DNA from: a bacterium
GTDB lineage: Bacteria; Krumholzibacteriota; Krumholzibacteriia; LZORAL124-64-63
Direction: 5' to 3'
NCBI GenBank assembly: GCA_016719645.1
Contig: JADJYS010000002.1
Location: 1 to 64,000 of the forward strand
Length of the DNA stretch: 64,000 bases
The notes below the pieces were generated by a model. That model was not told the DNA's origin and made no database searches. It was given only the letters and a program-made list of their open reading frames with translations. The translations under genes were made by a program, and so were the position numbers. Below are positions 58,314-64,000 of this stretch, in pieces (position 1 is the first letter of the stretch; each line of letters opens with the position of its first letter).

Positions 58314-59486
58314 ATGATCGTCGGCGTTCCCAGGGAGACCGCGGCGCGCGAGCGCCGCGTGGCGCTGGTGCCGGCCGCGGTGCAGGCGCTGGTCAAGGCC
58401 GGCCTCGAGGTGGTCGTCGAGCGGGGCGCCGGCGAGGCGTCGGGCTACCCCGACGCCGATTATGCCGCCAAGGGGGCCCGGCTCGCCGCGCGCGACGAGG
58501 TGTTCGCCGCGGCCGACGTCCTGGTGCAGGTCCGCGGCCCCGGGGCCGCTCCCGACGGCGGCGCGGCCGACCTGGCGCGGTGCCGCTCCGGCCAGACGCT
58601 GATCGGGATGCACGACCCGCTGGGCGATCCCGGCGCCGTCGCCCGGCTGGCGGAGCGCGGCGTGACCGCCTTCGCGCTGGAACTGGTGCCGCGCATCACG
58701 CGCGCCCAGAGCATGGACGTGCTGTCCTCGATGGCGACGCTCGCCGGCTACCAGGCCGTGCTCGAGGCCGCCGCCCGCCTGCCCCGGCTGTTCCCGATGC
58801 TGATGACGGCCGCCGGCACGCTGGCGCCGGCCAAGGTCTTCGTGGTGGGCGTGGGCGTGGCGGGCCTGCAGGCCATCGCCACGGCCAAGCGGCTCGGCGC
58901 GGTCGTCGAAGCCTACGACGTGCGGCCGGCGGTGCGCGACCAGGTGCTGAGCGTCGGCGCCAAGTTCGTGGAATTCGAGCTGGAGACCGCGGGCGCCGAG
59001 GACAAGGGCGGCTACGCGAAGGAGCAGAGCGCGGAGTTCCTGCGCCGCCAGCAGGAGCAGATGCAGGCCGTGGTCGCGCGCAACGACGTGGTGATCACGA
59101 CCGCCGCGATCCCGGGCAGGAAGGCGCCGGTGCTGGTGACCGCGGCGATGGTCGCGGCCATGGCGCCGGGCTCGGTCATCGTCGACCTCGCGGCCGAGCG
59201 CGGCGGCAACTGCGAGCTGACGCGGGCCGACGAGACGGTCGTCGCCCACGGCGTCACCATCCTCGGCGACACCGACCTCGTCTCGCGCAAGCCCTTCCAC
59301 GCCAGCCAGATGTACGCCAAGAACGTGGAGACCTTCCTGAAGTCCCTGCTCAGGGACGGCGCGCTCGCGATCGACCTCGCGGACGAGGTCACGGCCGGCA
59401 CCCTGCTGTGCCGCGGCGGCGCGGTCGTCCATCCCCGGATCCGCGAGCTGCTCGGCACGGGCGGCGCGGAAGGAGGCCAGGCCTGA
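58314..59486 (+). CDS. pntAA: Proton-translocating NAD(P) transhydrogenase, alpha-1 subunit
   Basis: 390 aa, ATG after ACAGGAGGACGAC. NAD-binding domain I: MIVGVPRETAARERRVAL, GIGxxG-like VVGVGVAGLQAIATAK, AYDVRPAVRDQV, TTAAIPGRKAPVLVT. As in the Rhodospirillum-type enzyme, domain I is a separate polypeptide. It binds NAD(H) on the cytoplasmic side. The operon is pntAA-pntAB-pntB with 1-bp overlap and a 3-bp gap. Confidence 0.95.
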   Translation: MIVGVPRETAARERRVALVPAAVQALVKAGLEVVVERGAGEASGYPDADYAAKGARLAARDEVFAAADVLVQVRGPGAAPDGGAADLARCRSGQTLIGMHDPLGDPGAVARLAERGVTAFALELVPRITRAQSMDVLSSMATLAGYQAVLEAAARLPRLFPMLMTAAGTLAPAKVFVVGVGVAGLQAIATAKRLGAVVEAYDVRPAVRDQVLSVGAKFVEFELETAGAEDKGGYAKEQSAEFLRRQQEQMQAVVARNDVVITTAAIPGRKAPVLVTAAMVAAMAPGSVIVDLAAERGGNCELTRADETVVAHGVTILGDTDLVSRKPFHASQMYAKNVETFLKSLLRDGALAIDLADEVTAGTLLCRGGAVVHPRIRELLGTGGAEGGQA

Positions 59487-59767
59487 TGGACGCGCTCGTC
59501 GCTGCGATCACCGTCTTCGTGCTCGCGATCTTCGTCGGCTTCGAGATCATCACCAAGATCCCGCCGACCCTGCACACGCCGCTGATGTCCGGATCGAACG
59601 CGATCTCGGGCATCACCCTGATCGGGGCGGTCGTCTCCACGCGCGCCGACAACGACGCGCTGGCCACCGCCCTGGCCGTCGCGGCCGTGGCCTTCGCCAT
59701 GATCAACGTCGTCGGCGGCTACCTGGTCACCCACCGCATGCTGGGCATGTTCAAGAGGAAGGGGTAG
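59486..59767 (+). CDS. pntAB: NAD(P) transhydrogenase, alpha-2 membrane subunit
   Basis: 93 aa, ATG overlapping the pntAA stop by one base. It has three membrane segments and the family motif HTPLMSGSNAISGI at ~30-44. It forms part of the proton channel with the membrane part of PntB. Confidence 0.95.
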   Translation: MDALVAAITVFVLAIFVGFEIITKIPPTLHTPLMSGSNAISGITLIGAVVSTRADNDALATALAVAAVAFAMINVVGGYLVTHRMLGMFKRKG

Positions 59768-59770
59768 GGC

Positions 59771-61159
59771 GTGAACACCTTCCTGATCGAGGCGGGCTGG
59801 GTGAACCTGGCCTACGTCGCGGCCTCGGTGATGTTCGTCCTGGGGCTCAAGGGCATGGCCCACCCCCGCACCGCGGTGCGCGGCAACCTGATCAGCGCCT
59901 GGGGCATGCTGCTGGCGGTGGTCGTCACGCTGCTGGCCGAGGGCCTGTCCTACACGTGGATCATCGTCGGCGCGCTGATCGGCGCGCTGGCGGGCGCCGT
60001 GGCGGCGCTGCGGGTCAAGATGACCCAGATGCCGGAGATGGTCGCCCTGTTCAACGGCTTCGGCGGCCTGGCCTCGGTCCTGGTGGCCGGGACGGCGTTC
60101 ATGATCACGCGGGAGCCGGACGTGCGGATGACCGTCGCGACCGGCCTGTCCGGTCTGGTCGGTGCGGTGACCTTCACCGGCTCGCTGGTCGCCTGGGGCA
60201 AGCTCGCCGGGGTGGTCCCCGGCCGGCAGCTCGGCTTCCGCGGCATGAGGGCCTTCAACGCGCTGCTGGGCCTGGGCGTGCTGGGCTGCGTGGCCTGGCT
60301 GACCGCCGACCCGTCGTCCACGGCCGCCTACTGGATCATCGTGCCCGCCTCCTTCGTGCTGGGGGTCACGCTGACGATCCCCATCGGCGGCGCCGACATG
60401 CCCGTGGTGATCGCGCTGCTGAACTCCTACTCCGGCGTCGCGGCGGCCGCCACGGGCTTCGTGCTGATGAACAACGTGCTGATCATCGCCGGCTCGCTGG
60501 TGGGCGCCTCGGGCATCATCCTCTCGCAGATCATGTGCAAGGCCATGAACCGCTCGCTGTCCCACGTGCTGTTCGGCTCGCTCGGGCCCGGCGCGGACGG
60601 CCCCAGCGCCGACCAGGTCTACGGCGGCAAGGTCAAGGCCGCCGGTCCCGAGGAGGTGGCCATGCTCTTCGACACCGCCCGGCGCGTGCTCATCGTGCCC
60701 GGCTACGGCCTGGCCGTCTCGCAGGCCCAGCACGTCGTGCGCGACCTGTCCAACCTGCTGGAGGCGCGCGGCATCACCGTCGAGTTCGGGATCCACCCCG
60801 TCGCCGGCCGCATGCCCGGGCACATGAACGTGCTGCTGGCCGAGGCCGACATCCCCTACGACAAGCTCAAGGAGATGGACGAGGTCAACTCGGAGATCTC
60901 CCAGGTCGACGTCTGCCTGGTCATCGGCGCCAACGACGTGGTCAACCCCTCGGCCCGCACCGACCCGCAGAGCCCCATCGCCGGCATGCCGATCATCGAC
61001 GCGGACAGGGCCCAGACCGTGGTCGTGGTCAAGCGCTCGCTCAGCCCCGGGTTCGCGGGCATCCCGAACCCGCTGTTCGCGGCCGACAACTGCCTGCTGA
61101 TGTTCGGCGACGGAAAAAAAGCACTGGTCGAACTGGTAGCAGCCATCAAGGAAGGTTGA
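59771..61159 (+). CDS. pntB: NAD(P) transhydrogenase, beta subunit
   Basis: 462 aa, GTG start. About nine membrane segments come first (LISAWGMLLAVVVTLLAEG, GIILSQIMCKAMNRSL), then the NADP-binding domain III (VLIVPGYGLAVSQAQH, HPVAGRMPGHMNVLLAEA, VVVKRSLSPGFAGIPN). The complex uses the proton gradient to make NADPH from NADH. Structured element copy 2 begins just after the stop. Confidence 0.96.
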   Translation: MNTFLIEAGWVNLAYVAASVMFVLGLKGMAHPRTAVRGNLISAWGMLLAVVVTLLAEGLSYTWIIVGALIGALAGAVAALRVKMTQMPEMVALFNGFGGLASVLVAGTAFMITREPDVRMTVATGLSGLVGAVTFTGSLVAWGKLAGVVPGRQLGFRGMRAFNALLGLGVLGCVAWLTADPSSTAAYWIIVPASFVLGVTLTIPIGGADMPVVIALLNSYSGVAAAATGFVLMNNVLIIAGSLVGASGIILSQIMCKAMNRSLSHVLFGSLGPGADGPSADQVYGGKVKAAGPEEVAMLFDTARRVLIVPGYGLAVSQAQHVVRDLSNLLEARGITVEFGIHPVAGRMPGHMNVLLAEADIPYDKLKEMDEVNSEISQVDVCLVIGANDVVNPSARTDPQSPIAGMPIIDADRAQTVVVVKRSLSPGFAGIPNPLFAADNCLLMFGDGKKALVELVAAIKEG

Positions 61160-61177
61160 GATCCCCCCACCGGGGAT

Positions 61178-61332
61178 CGGCACAGAGACTCGAGAGAGAC
61201 CCGCACGGCGGGGGACGCGCGCCGGACACCTCGTGTGTCCGGCGCGCTCGACTTCCGGGTCCCGGCGCCCTCCTGGCGCCGGGACCCTCCAGACGCCCCC
61301 GCCGTGCGGGTCTCTCTCGAGTCTCTGTGCCG
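61178..61332 (-). repeat. Structured element copy 2: 81-nt two-hairpin core in a 37-bp perfect inverted repeat
   Basis: Outer arms 61178-61214 and 61296-61332 are a perfect 37-bp inverted repeat; weaker complementarity (GAGATCCCCC with GGGGGATCTC) extends outwards to about 61158 and 61355. The core 61215-61295, read on the minus strand, has hairpin A (13-bp stem, loop AGGAG), a linker CGGAAGTCGA and hairpin B (12-bp stem, loop CACGAGG). It follows the pntB stop and could terminate that transcript. Confidence 0.88.
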
Positions 61333-61492
61333 AAGAGCCGGTTGTGGGGGATCTCATCCCTTCCCTGACAGCCTCACAATTCGACCCGTTACAGGATGTT
61401 TGCGCTCATGTATGCGAACCCATCGCTGTGAACTTGTGATTCTACTTCGATCGAACCGCGATTTCGTCTCTGACCCGTAGGCAGACTCATCT

Positions 61493-61639
61493 CGGCCGGG
61501 ACACATCCAACCAGGGCGACGGGGGTGTCTGGAGGGCTCCGGCGCCAGGAGGGCGCCGGAGCCCGGAAGTCAAGCTCTCCAGGCACAGGAGGTGCCTGGA
61601 GCGCGCCCCCCGTCGCCCTGGTTGGATGTGTCCCGGCCG
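61493..61639 (+). repeat. Structured element copy 3: 81-nt two-hairpin core in a 33-bp perfect inverted repeat
   Basis: Outer arms 61493-61525 and 61607-61639 are a perfect 33-bp inverted repeat, with imperfect extension (GTAGGCAG outside on both sides). The core 61526-61606 has hairpin A (13-bp stem, loop AGGAG), linker CGGAAGTCAA and hairpin B (12 positions, one mismatch, loop CAGGAGG). It is in the opposite orientation to copy 2 and lies upstream of the sdh promoter candidate. Confidence 0.88.
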
Positions 61640-61687
61640 CAGGATGACCTGCCTACGGTCAGAAACGATTGCGCGGATCATTGAATG

Positions 61688-61716
61688 TTGAAATACAGCG
61701 TTTCGGGTGCTACTAG
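61688..61716 (+). promoter_or_regulatory. Candidate sdh operon promoter
   Basis: TTGAAA at 61688-61693, a 17-bp spacer and TACTAG at 61711-61716, about 50 bp upstream of the sdhC ATG at 61765. Confidence 0.45.
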
Positions 61717-61764
61717 TTAGCGCGATCGGCCTTGCAACCAGGGCGCCAGCGCTGGAGTGTGTCC

Positions 61765-62477
61765 ATGTCCACGTTCCGATCCCACGTCTGGTCCTCCGTC
61801 GGGAAGAAGATGATCACCGGGTTGACGGGCCTGCTGCTCGTCGGCTTCGTGGCGGTCCATCTGCTGGGCAACCTGACCCTGTTCATCCCGGACCGGGGCC
61901 ACGCCTTCAACGCCTACGCGTACTTCCTGGAGCACGCCGTCCACGGCTGGCTGATCCTCGCCTTCGAGGCGGGCCTGCTGGCGGTGTTCGGATTTCACAT
62001 CGTGTCGGCGGTCACCGTCGCCTGGACCGACAAGCGCAAGGCGCGGCCGGTGGGCTACGCGCTGGTGCGCAACGCCGGCGGCAAGAGCCGCAAGGGGCTG
62101 CCGTCGACCAGCATGATCGTGACCGGGCTCACGCTGGCGGTCTTCGTGGTCCTGCACGTGAAGATGTTCAAGTTCGCGGACCACCCGTCCGTCGTCTACG
62201 ACGGCAAGGAGATGAAGGACCTCTACGCGGTGGTGGTGGCGGCGTTCAAGCAGCCGCTGATCGCCGGCCTCTACGTCGCGGTGATGGGCATGCTGGGCTT
62301 CCACCTGCGCCACGGCTTCTGGAGCGCCTTCCAGTCGCTGGGCTGGAACAACGACCGGGCGATCGTCGTGCTGGAGGGCCTGGCCCGGGTCGTCGCGGTG
62401 CTCTTCGCGGCCGGCTTCCTGGCGCTGCCCCTGTACATCCTCTTCTTCGTCGATCCGTCCGTGTCGGGAGGTCACCG

Positions 62478-62481
<4 letters not shown>
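61765..62481 (+). CDS. sdhC: Succinate dehydrogenase/fumarate reductase cytochrome b subunit
   Basis: 238 aa from the ATG at 61765 (GGAG 7 bp upstream); a TTG at 61732 is less likely. Five membrane segments as in the b558-type single-anchor subunit of B-type enzymes: [27 protein letters not shown], with His in [27 protein letters not shown] and GFHLRHG as candidate ligands for two haems. It passes electrons to or from quinone. It overlaps the sdhA start by 4 bp. Confidence 0.93.

Positions 62482-64000
<1,519 letters not shown>

Larger units (their letters stand above)
61160..61764. other. pntB-sdhC intergenic region with two structured elements
   Basis: About 600 bp without a gene. It holds copy 2 (61178-61332) and copy 3 (61493-61639) of the two-hairpin element in opposite orientations. 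The ~160 bp between them are less GC-rich than the genes and show no recognisable feature. The sdh promoter candidate lies at 61688-61716. Confidence 0.8.

Overview
The window is about 64 kb of GC-rich (roughly 70% by eye) bacterial chromosome, densely packed with genes. Three secreted proteins (at 2-1273, 1647-2945 and 17193-18716) end in a FlgD-like/T9SS-type C-terminal module with a PNP(F)NP-like motif. Together with ResB/CcsA cytochrome c biogenesis, a complete Suf system and a split proton-pumping transhydrogenase, this suggests a member or relative of the FCB group (for example Krumholzibacteriota or Eisenbacteria-like lineages). That placement is inference; no 16S rRNA or tRNA gene was seen.

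Layout. 1-7 kb: exported proteins, a frameshifted sulfatase, a zinc alcohol dehydrogenase and an outer-membrane phospholipase A. 7.6-17.1 kb: a nine-gene plus-strand redox cluster. It has two DRTGG-domain proteins, a HATPase, an [FeFe]-hydrogenase-like protein with a degenerate second sphere, a Cys-rich protein, NuoE- and NuoF-like subunits, and a 1255-aa fusion of a [2Fe-2S] domain, a GltD-like flavin domain, ferredoxin domains and a formate-dehydrogenase-like domain that has lost the catalytic Cys/Sec-His pair. A strong terminator closes it. 17-24 kb: C10 peptidase, FGE-domain lipoprotein, TPM/LemA genes and a HEAT-cyclophilin lipoprotein. 24-28 kb: asd, truA, transaldolase and an HtrA protease. 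28-40 kb: purB, a purL-purQ fusion, an unknown gene, purF, a TIGR03960-type radical SAM protein and RNase E/G. 40-48 kb (minus strand): glycosyltransferase, rhomboid protease, SGNH lipoprotein, FadL-like porin, and CcsA and ResB. 48-57 kb: two Rrf2 regulators, a polyferredoxin, a ferredoxin-NADP reductase and sufCBDSU-sufT. 57-64 kb: a TolB-like propeller, pntAA-pntAB-pntB, and sdhC with the start of sdhA.

Most unusual observations. (1) Three copies of a structured 81-nt core, at 44854-44934, 61215-61295 (inverted) and 61526-61606. Each folds into two hairpins with compensatory base changes, and each sits inside a perfect 27-37 bp inverted repeat whose sequence is unique to that locus. I do not recognise this element. 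(2) The redox cluster, which looks like a bifurcating-hydrogenase neighbourhood whose catalytic hydrogenase subunit is replaced by a fusion with no H-cluster. (3) Four apparent one-base insertions, all in the same direction, in three conserved genes (sulfatase, purF, and twice in RNase E/G), and an 18-G run at 7341-7358. These are either assembly errors or real and interesting.
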